Shown: piece after piece, positions 43,820 through 52,548 of the stretch
How the letters are laid out: the number at the start of each line of letters is the position of its first letter
Position numbering within the stretch: the stretch's first letter is position 1
From: an uncultured Opitutaceae bacterium
GTDB lineage: Bacteria > Verrucomicrobiota > Verrucomicrobiia > Opitutales > Opitutaceae
NCBI GenBank assembly: GCA_937958045.1
Contig: CALFXL010000004.1
Location: 4,405-68,404, forward strand
DNA length: 64,000 nt
Direction of reading: 5' to 3'
The notes under the pieces: model-generated
Seen by the model: the letters and a program-made list of their open reading frames with translations, nothing else
The model's database searches: none
What the model was told of the DNA's origin: nothing
Translations under genes and position numbers: made by a program

Positions 43820-45052
43820 GTGAAGATCACCGTTTGGGGCATCAACTACGATCCCGAGCCGACCGGCATCGGTCCGTTCAATACCGACCTCTGCAAGTGG
43901 TTGGCCAGTCGCGGGCATTCCGTGACGATGCTGTCCACTTTTCCTTATTACCCATGGTGGAAAAAACGTCCCGAAGACGCCGGCAAATGGCATGAGCGCT
44001 CGGTCGCGGATGGCGTCATCGTGCATCGTTGCTGGCATTACGTGCCGGAAAAACCGTCCACGCTGAAACGTTTGCTGCACGAGCTCAGCTTTGTGGCGAC
44101 CTCGACTTGGCGCGCGCTATGTACGCCGACGCCGGATGTGTATTTTGTGGTGAGTCCGTCGCTTTTCCTCGGTATCGGCGCGTTTGTTGCCAGCCGCGTG
44201 TCGCGGCGTCCGTTTGTGTTTCACGTGCAAGACCTGCAACCCGACGCCGCGCTTGGACTCGGCATGATCAAACCCGGTCTTTCCGTGAAGCTGCTGTACA
44301 TGCTCGAGCGTTGGAGCTATGGACGCGCCGCGCTCGTTTCCGGAATTTCGCAGGGCATGATGGACGCCTATCGCCGCAAAGGCGTGCCTGAGGAAAAAAT
44401 TTATCTGTTTCCGAACTGGATTCCCGACGAGCCACCCGCCGGTGTCGCCGATGGACAAGCCGCGGCGTCGTTTCGTCGTGAATATGGGCTCGCGCCGCAG
44501 ACACCGCTCATCGCGTACTCGGGCAATCTTGGCGTGAAACAAGGACTCGATGTCGTCGTCGAAGCCGCGCGCGGCGGCGTGGATGCGCATTGGGCGATTT
44601 GCGGCGAAGGCGCAGCGAAACCTGTGCTGGAAGCGGCGATCGCCGCGGCACCCGATTGCGGGGCACGCTTGTATCCGCTGCAGCCCGACGATCGCTATCG
44701 CGCGCTCCTGCGCGAAGCCGACGTGAATCTCATCACGCAACAACGCGGCACGGGACAATTTTTCTTCCCGAGCAAATTGCTCTCGATCCTCCAATACGGC
44801 CGCCCGGTGCTCGCGGTCGCCGATGAGTCGAGCGAACTTGCGCGCGCCACGCGCGAAGGCGGCTTCGGCGTCGTCGTCGCACCGGGCGATGTCGCAGGAT
44901 TGCGCGAAGCGGCACGGACGATCATTCGAGCGTCGGCCGAACAAAAAGCCGAATGGGCGCAGCGTGGACGCGCGTGGGTGGATCAGTTCCGCCGGAGCCG
45001 TGTGCTTGGCGAGTTCGAACAACGTCTCGCGCGCGTCGCCGGCGCGGTTTGA
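43820..45052 (+). CDS. WcaI-like glycosyltransferase (GT4 family)
   Basis: A 410-residue GT-B enzyme. The start VKITVWGINYDPEPTGIGP followed by TMLSTFPYYPWW is characteristic of WcaI-type glycosyltransferases. Later blocks include FVFHVQDLQPDAALGLGM, IAYSGNLGVKQGLDVVVEAA and FFFPSKLLSILQYGRPV. The family transfers fucose or other sugars in colanic-acid and EPS assembly. The GTG at 43820 is preferred; the frame opens at 43652 but the extension has no homology I recognise. It is divergent from the exosortase and may be under the same regulation. Confidence 0.92.
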   Translation: MKITVWGINYDPEPTGIGPFNTDLCKWLASRGHSVTMLSTFPYYPWWKKRPEDAGKWHERSVADGVIVHRCWHYVPEKPSTLKRLLHELSFVATSTWRALCTPTPDVYFVVSPSLFLGIGAFVASRVSRRPFVFHVQDLQPDAALGLGMIKPGLSVKLLYMLERWSYGRAALVSGISQGMMDAYRRKGVPEEKIYLFPNWIPDEPPAGVADGQAAASFRREYGLAPQTPLIAYSGNLGVKQGLDVVVEAARGGVDAHWAICGEGAAKPVLEAAIAAAPDCGARLYPLQPDDRYRALLREADVNLITQQRGTGQFFFPSKLLSILQYGRPVLAVADESSELARATREGGFGVVVAPGDVAGLREAARTIIRASAEQKAEWAQRGRAWVDQFRRSRVLGEFEQRLARVAGAV

Positions 45053-45086
45053 AAACGCGAGCGGGCGTGTAGTGAGCGTTTGAATA

Positions 45087-45108
45087 CGCCATCGTTTGAC
45101 GATCGGCG
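45087..45108. terminator. Imperfect palindrome at the convergent WcaI/helicase junction
   Basis: CGCCATCG (45087-45094) pairs with CGATCGGCG (45100-45108) with one bulged base and a 5-base loop. It starts within the 14-mer TGAATACGCCATCG also found at 4047-4060. A candidate bidirectional terminator, without a T-run. Confidence 0.42.
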
Positions 45109-45122
45109 AAGCCAGGACGATA

Positions 45123-47675
45123 TCACAGCCACTCGATGAGCTCGGCGTCGTGCGCGATGAAATGCGCGCTGCGATATTCCGGCGCGAGCAGGCGCGAATA
45201 ACTTTCCTCCGCGAAGCGCCGGCAGTGCAGCAGGACTTTTGCTTGTTGGCCCGGCGCGCGCACCAGACGGCCGAGCGCCTGATTCACTTTTTGGATGCCG
45301 GGAATCTGATAAACGCGGCGCGCGGCCGCCTCGCGTCCATGATGCGCAAACGCGGCGAGGCGCGCGCGCTGCACGGCATTGACCTCGGGTAATGCCGGAC
45401 CGGCCACAAGCGCGTGGCTGATGCGGCCGCCGAGCAGATCGATGCCCTCGGCAAAACTGCTTCCGAGCACGAGAAACAACAGGTCCGCGGAGCCTAGCGC
45501 TTGATCGACCCACGCGCTTTGCGCGGCGAGATCGGGCAGGCGCGGTTGCAGCGTCACGCGCACATGCGGATGCTCTTCTTCGAGCGCGCGCAGGATCGTC
45601 TCGGCGTAAGCATAGCTCGGGAAAAAGGCAGCGGCCCGAGCCGGAGTGTCTTTCGTTTCTACGTGAGACGCCGCATGCGCGAGTTGGGCGAGCGTGATCG
45701 CCGTGGTGGCGGTGTGTCGCGCGCGCTGTTGGTAAGTCGTATCCACCCGCACATCGATCGCGATGTCGTAAGCGTGATCGCGCCACGGCGCCTCCGCGCG
45801 CACGATCGCGGGCGATGCGAGTTCTCGCGCTTCTTCGTGACGAAGCAAATCGGCTCCCGAAGTCAGCTGCCGAAACAGCCGGCGTGTATCGCGTTTGTTG
45901 AGATCGCCGAGACGTTCCGGTTGCTCGGCGGCGACCATCTCGGTCTGCATCGTGACGACGGGCGCTTCATCGAGTCCCGCCGCCGCGGCGAAAGCGTCGG
46001 CGGGCGAGAGTGTCGCGGAGGCGAGCACGGCGCCTTTGAACGAACGCAGCATCGGGCCGATCACCGCGGCGGCGTCGAGGCAGGTGATGACAAGTTCCGC
46101 CGGACGAGGACTCCACCACAAGCGCGGAAGATCGGTTGTATTCAAAATTTCATTACACGAGGGAATCTGCCAAAGGAGTTCGTTGAGCCCGGGCGGAATC
46201 TGTGTCGTGTCCAACGGCGTTATGGCGATGAGCGCGGCGAGTGTCGCGAGGAGATCGCGGGCGTCGTCTTCATCGGCGAGCGGCAGGGCGTCGTGGGTCG
46301 GCAGCCGATGGAGAAAATGCGCCCAGTGTTCGCATGCCTGCACGAGTTTCTGCGGGGCGCGCAGTTGATGAAGCGTCTCGGCGAGCGCCGACGCATCCGA
46401 GGCGCTGAAAGCATGCGAATACGCATCGGCCACGCGCGACGGCAGATTGTGCGCTTCGTCCACGAGGAGCAGCGTTTGCGCGGGATCGAAACCCGGTTGG
46501 TCGAAGAAAAGTCCGCGCGTGGACGGCGAGAAGACGTAGTTGTAGTCGCCGATCCAGACGTCGTTAAACGGCAGCGCGGCGCGGGTGATTTCGTACGGAC
46601 AAATCGATGCCTCGCGTCCGGCCGCGCGCAGGGAAGCGATGTCGCGCGGTTCGTTTTCCAGACGATAAAATCGCGAAAGTCCGCTGCGCGGCCAGCGTGC
46701 TTCGGCGCCTGCGATGTGCGGACAAACATCGCGCGAACAGTGGAAAACGGTGTGGATGCAGTGCTCGTGCTTCGGTCGCACCAACCACGCGGCCACGGCA
46801 GTCGATTGCGTTTCGGGAGAAGCTGTTGCCTCCGATGCAACGGGCCCGGTCATGTCGCTCAAGGTGCGCATGACCTGGAGTTGCCCGGTCGCCTTGCTGG
46901 TGAGGTAGAGGACGCGTTCGCAGCGAGCGTCGCGCAGATGGGTGAGCGCGAGTTCGAGAAGCGCGCCGGTTTTACCGAAGCCGGTCGGGGCTTCGAAGAA
47001 CACGATGGGTTGTCGGTTTGCCGCCTCGGCGAGTTGTTCACGCGTGGTTTCTTGTCCGGGACGCAGCGACGGAAACGGTGGACGAAACCGCAGCGTGCGG
47101 AGTCGTTCGCGCGCACGAAGGCGAAGGTCGAGAAATTCGCAGACGCGCTCGAGCTGCGCTTGAAAAAGGACTTCGTCCGCGCTCGTGAGCGCGACGGTCT
47201 GTGCGAGGCCGGAGGCGATCTCGACGAAGTGTAGTTCTGCGCCGGATACAGCTTGTCCGTTTGCGGCAGGAATGGCGGCGGGGTCGAAACGCGCGAGCGC
47301 CGCGTAAGTCGCCAGTTGGATGAAGTAGGCGGGGTATTCCGCGCGCAGCTCGGAGTCGTCGGCGGGGAGTTCGCGGCTGACGGTTTTGATTTCGCGCAGC
47401 AGCAGTCCGCGATCGTTGGGCACGATCTGATCGATTCGACCGGTGAGCGTCAGCACCCAGCCGCGATGCGCGACGCGACCGGAGATCGGAACTTCGAAAA
47501 GCGCATCCGAGCGCTCGGCGGAGGTTTGCGCGCGGAGTTGATTGTGCCAGTGCGTGCCGAGTTGCGCGCGCCACAGTCCTGAAGGCGCTCCGAGCGACTC
47601 GCGCGGGCCGAGCGTGAAATCCGCAAACTCGCCAACGCTCAGACGGGCGGTGCGTTGTTCGAGATCGAATTCCAT
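45123..47675 (-). CDS. XPD/DinG-type helicase with N-terminal PD-(D/E)XK nuclease domain
   Basis: An 850-residue protein with two parts. The first ~200 residues look like a RecB-type PD-(D/E)XK nuclease: Asp in GRIDQI, REIKT with the E-x-K pair (about residue 95), and the QxxxY helix in YFIQLATYAAL. The rest is a superfamily-2 Rad3/XPD helicase: Walker A APTGFGKT, DEAH box LLLVDEAHN, four Cys (EHCIH, HCSRD, VCPH, ICPYE) for a 4Fe-4S cluster, and motif VI QALGRLVRAP. It is probably a DNA repair or recombination helicase. It lies last in the phoH-ybeY-recO block. Confidence 0.88.
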   Translation of the reverse strand: MEFDLEQRTARLSVGEFADFTLGPRESLGAPSGLWRAQLGTHWHNQLRAQTSAERSDALFEVPISGRVAHRGWVLTLTGRIDQIVPNDRGLLLREIKTVSRELPADDSELRAEYPAYFIQLATYAALARFDPAAIPAANGQAVSGAELHFVEIASGLAQTVALTSADEVLFQAQLERVCEFLDLRLRARERLRTLRFRPPFPSLRPGQETTREQLAEAANRQPIVFFEAPTGFGKTGALLELALTHLRDARCERVLYLTSKATGQLQVMRTLSDMTGPVASEATASPETQSTAVAAWLVRPKHEHCIHTVFHCSRDVCPHIAGAEARWPRSGLSRFYRLENEPRDIASLRAAGREASICPYEITRAALPFNDVWIGDYNYVFSPSTRGLFFDQPGFDPAQTLLLVDEAHNLPSRVADAYSHAFSASDASALAETLHQLRAPQKLVQACEHWAHFLHRLPTHDALPLADEDDARDLLATLAALIAITPLDTTQIPPGLNELLWQIPSCNEILNTTDLPRLWWSPRPAELVITCLDAAAVIGPMLRSFKGAVLASATLSPADAFAAAAGLDEAPVVTMQTEMVAAEQPERLGDLNKRDTRRLFRQLTSGADLLRHEEARELASPAIVRAEAPWRDHAYDIAIDVRVDTTYQQRARHTATTAITLAQLAHAASHVETKDTPARAAAFFPSYAYAETILRALEEEHPHVRVTLQPRLPDLAAQSAWVDQALGSADLLFLVLGSSFAEGIDLLGGRISHALVAGPALPEVNAVQRARLAAFAHHGREAAARRVYQIPGIQKVNQALGRLVRAPGQQAKVLLHCRRFAEESYSRLLAPEYRSAHFIAHDAELIEWL

Positions 47676-47690
47676 GTGGCGGAGGGCGGG

Positions 47691-47740
47691 AGAAGAAGGC
47701 CGAATGACGAAGGCTGAATGACGAATGCCAGTGACCAGCG
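47691..47740. repeat. Dispersed GAATGACGAA-type repeat before the helicase gene
   Basis: On the + strand this gap reads AGAAGAAGGCCGAATGACGAA, then GCTGAATGACGAATGCCAG and TGACCAGCGACAG. It begins about 15 bases before the helicase start codon. It matches the copies at 48386, 49868, 53541, 59501 and 62062 in the short units GGCCGAATGACGAA and AATGACCAGTGACC. Confidence 0.65.
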
Positions 47741-47771
47741 ACAGTGGTGGGGGCGAGTTTTCGGCGGATGT

Positions 47772-48383
47772 TTAGAGGAGGATTTCGGTGTGATCGCGGA
47801 GGTAGTCGTCGAGGCGGCGCTGGAGGCGCGCCACGGAGGCGGTGTCGGCGGTCTGGGCGGAGAGCGGTTGATTCAGCAGATGAGCGACGAGCGTGCGATC
47901 GGCGGGCGGGAGCGTGGGAAACCAGTGTTGTTTCAGCGGATGCCCTTCGTCGCGTGCGAGGCGGTAGAGACTTTTGAAGTAAACGATATCGGGTCGATCG
48001 GACGATGCGAATGCGGCGAGCGCTTCGCGCAGGAGTTGAGAAACGGACTCGCGGCTTTCTTCGGGAATGGGATTGCGGGCGATGAAGGTTGAGAGCGCGG
48101 AGGCGAGTCGAAGCGTGTCGTAGTTGCGGCCGAGGTTTGTGTGGCGTTGCACGAGACGCGCTTCGCGCACGAACCACGTTTGTCCTTGGTTCGCGGTTTC
48201 GAGGACGACGGAGACTTCATCGAATAAATCGAGCGCGGGAACGGCGGCGTTTTTTTTGGAGAGCCGATGCACCGCGAGAATCGCTCCCTGCGCAGGTGTG
48301 AACAACGTGAAGGTTTGAAAGGCATCGGCCGGCGGACGCTTGGTGAGCACAAAGGCGTCGGTCGTGATTTGCGGGCCTGACAT
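47772..48383 (-). CDS. recO: RecO-like DNA repair protein
   Basis: A 203-residue protein beginning MSGPQITTDAFVLTKRPPAD, with the RecO N-terminal OB-fold pattern: FTLFTPAQGAILAVHRLSKK. RecO binds DNA and RecR and loads RecA at gaps. It is a little short (E. coli RecO is 242) and lacks the zinc cysteines seen in some homologues. Assignment rests mainly on the N-terminal block and location between ybeY and the helicase. An upstream extension of the frame runs into DUF502 and is not real. Confidence 0.65.
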   Translation of the reverse strand: MSGPQITTDAFVLTKRPPADAFQTFTLFTPAQGAILAVHRLSKKNAAVPALDLFDEVSVVLETANQGQTWFVREARLVQRHTNLGRNYDTLRLASALSTFIARNPIPEESRESVSQLLREALAAFASSDRPDIVYFKSLYRLARDEGHPLKQHWFPTLPPADRTLVAHLLNQPLSAQTADTASVARLQRRLDDYLRDHTEILL

Positions 48384-48385
48384 GA

Positions 48386-48450
48386 GAAATCCGAAGGGGG
48401 AGAAATGACGAATGGCGAAATCCGAAGGCCGAATAGGGAACGGCCAGTGC
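48386..48450. repeat. Dispersed GAATGACGAA-type repeat before recO
   Basis: Reads AGAAATCCGAAGGGGG, GAGAAATGACGAATGGCG, AAATCCGAAGGCCGAA and ACGGCCAGTGC. It directly abuts the recO start codon (48383). On the sense strand it is CT-rich with no Shine-Dalgarno. Confidence 0.65.
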
Positions 48451-48469
48451 GTACCAGACACGGGTGTTT

Positions 48470-49147
48470 TTAAGGGAGCGTGGTGGGCGTGGTTTTTGCG
48501 ATGGGCGGCCACGGCGGGATGACGGCGCCGCCGGAGATGATCATTTTCATGCCTTCGCCGACGCTCATATCGAGTTCGATGACGTCGTCCTTGCGGAAGA
48601 GCAGAAGATAACCGCCGGTGGGATTGGGTGTGGTGGGCACGAAGATGGTGAGGAGTTCTTCGCCGACGCGCGCGGACGGTTCGCCTTGAGCGCGGTTGGT
48701 GAGGAAACCAATCGTGCGCACACCGGGGCGCGGAAATTCGACAAGGACAACCTTGGAGAAAAGGTTGCGGTTTTGCGTGCCGAACGTGCCGACGATTTGT
48801 TTGACCGTGTTGTACACGCCGCTGACGCCCGGGATGCTTTGGACGAAGCGTTCGGCCAGACCGCCGAAATATTGGCCGAGCATGTGGCGCGAGACGTAGC
48901 CGAGCAGCGTGATCAGAATGATAATGATCAACGTGGCGATGACGTTCCAAACCAGGCGCAGCGTGTCGTGATCGCGCAGATCGGCAGGGATAAAGAAAAA
49001 GAAGTAATCACGGAAACCACCGCCGACGCGTTCGAAGATCGCCGAGAAAACGAGCCAGGTGATCGTGATCGGCGTCAGCAGGAGAACCCCGGAGATGAAG
49101 GCGTTGCGGAGAGTGGCGAAGCGGGAAGGCGGCGGCAGGTCGGTCAT
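48470..49147 (-). CDS. DUF502-family membrane protein
   Basis: A 225-residue protein with two hydrophobic segments near the N-terminus (about 15-32 and 65-85, TLIIIILITLLGYV), as typical of DUF502. The family pattern SIPGVSGVYNTVKQIVGTF and FPRPGVRTIGFLT is clear. Family function is unknown; members are often encoded near DNA repair and RNA processing genes in Gram-negative bacteria. The start is an ATG with a CT-rich leader. It lies 86 bases upstream of recO. Confidence 0.9.
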   Translation of the reverse strand: MTDLPPPSRFATLRNAFISGVLLLTPITITWLVFSAIFERVGGGFRDYFFFFIPADLRDHDTLRLVWNVIATLIIIILITLLGYVSRHMLGQYFGGLAERFVQSIPGVSGVYNTVKQIVGTFGTQNRNLFSKVVLVEFPRPGVRTIGFLTNRAQGEPSARVGEELLTIFVPTTPNPTGGYLLLFRKDDVIELDMSVGEGMKMIISGGAVIPPWPPIAKTTPTTLP

Positions 49148-49255
49148 CGTGGACAGTGAAAGCGGATGTCATGCCCGCCGCGCGGACTTGGCAAGGCGCG
49201 TCGGCCCGCACGAACCGAACGTGACTGATAACCAGGAATCTGCGGAGAACGTTCC

Positions 49256-49861
49256 TCAGGCGCGCGCGGCGCCGAGCGTGAAGACGGGCATCGCTTTGTG
49301 CGCGCGGAGGAGCTCCATCGCGCGCGCTTCGGCGGCGCGCATGCGGCGTTTTTTCGCGGGCTTCAGATCGTCGTAACCGGCGAGATGCAGCCAGCCGTGG
49401 ACGATGTAGAGCGTGAGTTCTTCCGAGAAGTTGCGGTTGTGCGTGGCGGCAAACGCGGCGGCGGTGTCGGCCGAGACGCAGATTTCACCGGCGCTCTCCA
49501 ACGCGGCGTTGCCCTCGAAAGTGATCACGTCGGTCGTGCTCGGATCGTTGAGAAAATCGGCATGAATGCGCGCCAGCGCGGCGTCGGTCAGAAACGCGAG
49601 GGAAAGTTCGCCGGCGGGCACGGCCGAAAGACGCGCTGGTTTTGTGGCGGATTTTCGGCGGGGTGAGGCGGCGTTTTTTTCCGACGCGTTTTCGACGAGC
49701 TGAGCCCCGGCGTTTTTTTGCGCGGCGGGCGTGAGCAGAGGGATATCCGCTTCTGTGTAGCGGAACCATGCATCGAGCGTGCGAATGACTTTCGTGACGG
49801 CCCGCCGGTCGAGCTTGAGACGGGGATGGGCGTTGTGGAGATGAACCTCGCGGGCGGACAT
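49256..49861 (-). CDS. ybeY: Endoribonuclease YbeY, with an insertion and an unusual third metal ligand
   Basis: A 201-residue YbeY (usual length about 150-170), a metal-dependent RNase for 16S rRNA 3'-end maturation and ribosome quality control. The catalytic block is HGWLHLAGYDD: His155 and His159 are the first two zinc ligands, but the third, normally His in GYDH, is Asp165. An insertion of about 30 residues (KNAGAQLVENASEKNAASP onward, about 48-80) precedes SLAFLTDAALARIHADFL, the conserved segment of the fold. ATG at 49861 is preferred; an extension to 49903 is unsupported. Order phoH-pgpH-ybeY is classical. Confidence 0.9.
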   Translation of the reverse strand: MSAREVHLHNAHPRLKLDRRAVTKVIRTLDAWFRYTEADIPLLTPAAQKNAGAQLVENASEKNAASPRRKSATKPARLSAVPAGELSLAFLTDAALARIHADFLNDPSTTDVITFEGNAALESAGEICVSADTAAAFAATHNRNFSEELTLYIVHGWLHLAGYDDLKPAKKRRMRAAEARAMELLRAHKAMPVFTLGAARA

Positions 49862-49867
49862 GGCGGA

Positions 49868-49970
49868 AACTCGCAATCGGAAGGCCGCTGCGCGGAGGGG
49901 CAAACTGAAAATGGGACGGCGCGGGAAGCGAAGGACGACTGACGACGGACCAATGACGAATGACCAGCGG
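49868..49970. repeat. Dispersed repeat between pgpH and ybeY
   Basis: Contains CTCGCAATCGGAAGGCCGCTG, then AGCGAAGGACGACTGACGA and CCAATGACGAATGACCAG. It abuts the ybeY start codon (49861) and fills most of the gap up to the pgpH stop. Confidence 0.6.
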
Positions 49971-49992
49971 GCGCTGGCCGGAAATGCACGCT

Positions 49993-52446
49993 TTAGGTCG
50001 GGGGCGTTTTCGCGGTGGTGCCGGAGGCGGATGTGGCGGGCGCGGCGGACTCTTCGGCCTGCGGGGTGTAGCTCACGCGCGAGTGCAGCATGTTGAGCAG
50101 CGTGAAGGTGAAGCTGCTCTTGATCTTCGTGAGATCTTCGAATGTGAGCGGCGCTTCATCGAGCTGGCCGTCTTCGATGCGATCCTTGAAAATCTGATCG
50201 ATCAATTCGCCGAGGTGTTGCGGCGTCACTTTGCGCAAAGAACGCGAAGCCGCTTCGACGCCGTCGGCGAGGTGAATGATGGCGCTTTCCTTAAACTGCG
50301 GACGCGGACCGTCGTAGCGATACGTGCTTTCGCACACGGGTGAAGGTTCGAGCCCGGGTTGAGACCACAAGCCGGCGCGTGTATCCGAACTAGCACTACG
50401 AGCACCCGTCATGGCCGCGGAGGATTGCGGCGGGCGTTTTTCGCCGAGAGCGCGTTGGAAGAAATAGCGGATGAGCGACGTGCCGTGATGTTGCTGGATG
50501 ACGTCGATGACGGCGCGGGGCAGCTTGTGTTTCACGGCGAGATCCACGCCGTCTTTGACGTGCGCCTTGATGATGAGCGCGGAGAGCGACGGATTGTTTT
50601 CGTCGTGTGGGTTGGCGCGGTCGCGCTGGTTTTCGGTGAAGTACTCGGGTTTGCGCGTTTTGCCGATGTCGTGGAAGAGCGCGCAGACGCGGGCGAGCAG
50701 CGGGTTGGCGCCGATGGCGTTGGCGGCGTTGTCGGCGAGCTGTGCGACGACGAGCGAGTGGTGGTAGGTGCCGGGCGCTTCCATCTGCATGTTGCGCAGA
50801 AGCGGGTGGTTAAAATCCGTGAGCTCGAGCAGCGTAATATCGGTCGTGCGTTTGAAGAGGCCTTCGATCACGGGGAGCACGCCGGCGACAATCACCCCGG
50901 TGAGGATGCCGGTCGCGAGACCCGCGAGCATTTGCTTTGGAATCACATGCGGCGGGCTGAAGAACGAGAGCTGATCGATGAAGCCCATGAGGCCCGCAAA
51001 CACCGCGACGACAAAACCGCCATAGGCCGCTGCGCGAACGACGTCGGCGCGGCGCCGAACCTGGCGGCAACAGAAAATGCCGACCATCGACGCGACGAAG
51101 GTGATCACGAGGATGTCGAGGCGGTTGCCGTAGATGACGCTGGTGAAAATCGAGATGAACAACGCCGCAAAAATCGCGGAGCCGGCGTCGATCAAGATCG
51201 CGACGATGAGTGGCGCGAGCGCGGTGGGCGCGATAAACGGCAGGATCGAAGCTACGCTGGAATTTTCGACGAAGTAGGGCAGTCCGCCGAGCCAGTAGGT
51301 GAGGCGCACCAGCGCGAGATTGCCTACGACGACCAAGGCGAGGAGCGCGAGGCGTCCGTTGCTCTGAAGCGTTTCACGATCCTCGAGCCGGATGTAGACA
51401 GCGGAGGCGACGAGCATCGCGAGCACGAGCAGGATGCGGCCGAAGAGTTGGAGGCCTTCCTCGACTTGGGTTTGCTCGTTTTTGAGGAGGAAGTTGCGGT
51501 GCGCTTCGAGCATTTCGAACTGCTCGGGCGTCACGCGTGTGCCCGGTTCGATGATCGTCTGACCTTCACTGACCGAGACGACGACGGGTTGGAGTTCTTC
51601 CAACGCCTGTTCTTGCAAGCGCGCGGTGGCGGCGGAGTCGAAAACAAGATTGGGGATCAGGCCGTTCCGGAAGATTCGGAAGAGCGCGGCCGTGATCTCG
51701 CGGCCGAGACCTTCGGCGTTGAGATTCGCGCGAAGCGAGGACAACGCGTCCTCCATCGTGTGGACCGGACGCTGGACGGTGCTGCCGTCGTTGCGTGTGA
51801 GATGGAAAACGGTGACCGAACCCGGCGCGGAGAAGCCGCCGAGGCGTCCATCGTGCACGCCTTCTTGATAAAGTTCGCTCAGCGCGAGCAGGCCGGTCTC
51901 GGCGAGCTGGAAACGCGTGTCGGCATTGGTCGCGGCGAACACCGTGTACACATCGTCCACGCTGGCGCGGTACGGACCTTTAGCGTCGAAGGCTTCGACG
52001 ATCGGTAGGAGCGCGGCGCGCGTGGCGTCGACCGGCTGGTCTTCGGGGCGCGATTTTTCGAACTGCTCGAGTTGGACGAGAAGTTCGTGGATGTGCGTCT
52101 TGAAACGGTGGAGGTGGGAAAATTCGAGTTGGTAAACGCGCGGTACGCGGGTGCGGACCTGTTCGCGTTGCTGGCGGGTTTTTTCCGCGCTCTCGTATGT
52201 GAAAGCGGCGCTGGCGGTGATGCGAACCGAGGCGAGCTGGTTGGGCAGCACGGGCAGGTTGACCGTGTTCACGCCCACGAAGCTGATGAGTACAATCGCG
52301 GCGACGGTCGCGATGAAGATCAGCGCGGTGATGAGCTGGCTGGTCTCCAGAAACTCAACCGTGCCGGAGACATCGGCGGTCTTGCGCATCCGAAGCGGGC
52401 GGGCGGCGCCGCCGGGCAGAGCTTTGAGTTTATCGATGAGAGACAT
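49993..52446 (-). CDS. pgpH: Cyclic-di-AMP phosphodiesterase PgpH (7TMR-HD family)
   Basis: An 817-residue membrane protein. A short cytoplasmic start and first helix (about 35-55) precede a periplasmic 7TMR-HDED domain (60-320), then seven membrane helices (about 330-520) and a cytoplasmic HD domain. HD-type motifs are TYHHSLVVAQLADNAA, CALFHDIGKTRKPEYF and NPHDENNPSLSA. PgpH hydrolyses cyclic di-AMP. An insert around RSASSDTRAGLWSQPG (about residue 690) separates the HD helices. An Ala/Ser/Thr-rich tail ends the protein. It lies 102 bases downstream of phoH. Confidence 0.95.
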   Translation of the reverse strand: MSLIDKLKALPGGAARPLRMRKTADVSGTVEFLETSQLITALIFIATVAAIVLISFVGVNTVNLPVLPNQLASVRITASAAFTYESAEKTRQQREQVRTRVPRVYQLEFSHLHRFKTHIHELLVQLEQFEKSRPEDQPVDATRAALLPIVEAFDAKGPYRASVDDVYTVFAATNADTRFQLAETGLLALSELYQEGVHDGRLGGFSAPGSVTVFHLTRNDGSTVQRPVHTMEDALSSLRANLNAEGLGREITAALFRIFRNGLIPNLVFDSAATARLQEQALEELQPVVVSVSEGQTIIEPGTRVTPEQFEMLEAHRNFLLKNEQTQVEEGLQLFGRILLVLAMLVASAVYIRLEDRETLQSNGRLALLALVVVGNLALVRLTYWLGGLPYFVENSSVASILPFIAPTALAPLIVAILIDAGSAIFAALFISIFTSVIYGNRLDILVITFVASMVGIFCCRQVRRRADVVRAAAYGGFVVAVFAGLMGFIDQLSFFSPPHVIPKQMLAGLATGILTGVIVAGVLPVIEGLFKRTTDITLLELTDFNHPLLRNMQMEAPGTYHHSLVVAQLADNAANAIGANPLLARVCALFHDIGKTRKPEYFTENQRDRANPHDENNPSLSALIIKAHVKDGVDLAVKHKLPRAVIDVIQQHHGTSLIRYFFQRALGEKRPPQSSAAMTGARSASSDTRAGLWSQPGLEPSPVCESTYRYDGPRPQFKESAIIHLADGVEAASRSLRKVTPQHLGELIDQIFKDRIEDGQLDEAPLTFEDLTKIKSSFTFTLLNMLHSRVSYTPQAEESAAPATSASGTTAKTPPT

Positions 52447-52548
52447 GTCGGCGCAGGGCGCAAAAAGCGGAACAAAATATGAACGCGTATGCGGCGCGGT
52501 GCGAGGGCTTATTTTCCAACCGGCGCGCGCCGCCTAGGTGAAGGCGCG

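Noticed and set aside
45501..47234. A 577-codon open frame on the plus strand opposite the helicase
   Set aside because: It is a shadow of the helicase gene with no domain, signal or membrane segment.
50359..52008. A 549-codon open frame on the plus strand opposite pgpH
   Set aside because: Strongly charged Asp/Glu/Arg composition mirrors the membrane-protein codons opposite; no homology is recognised.
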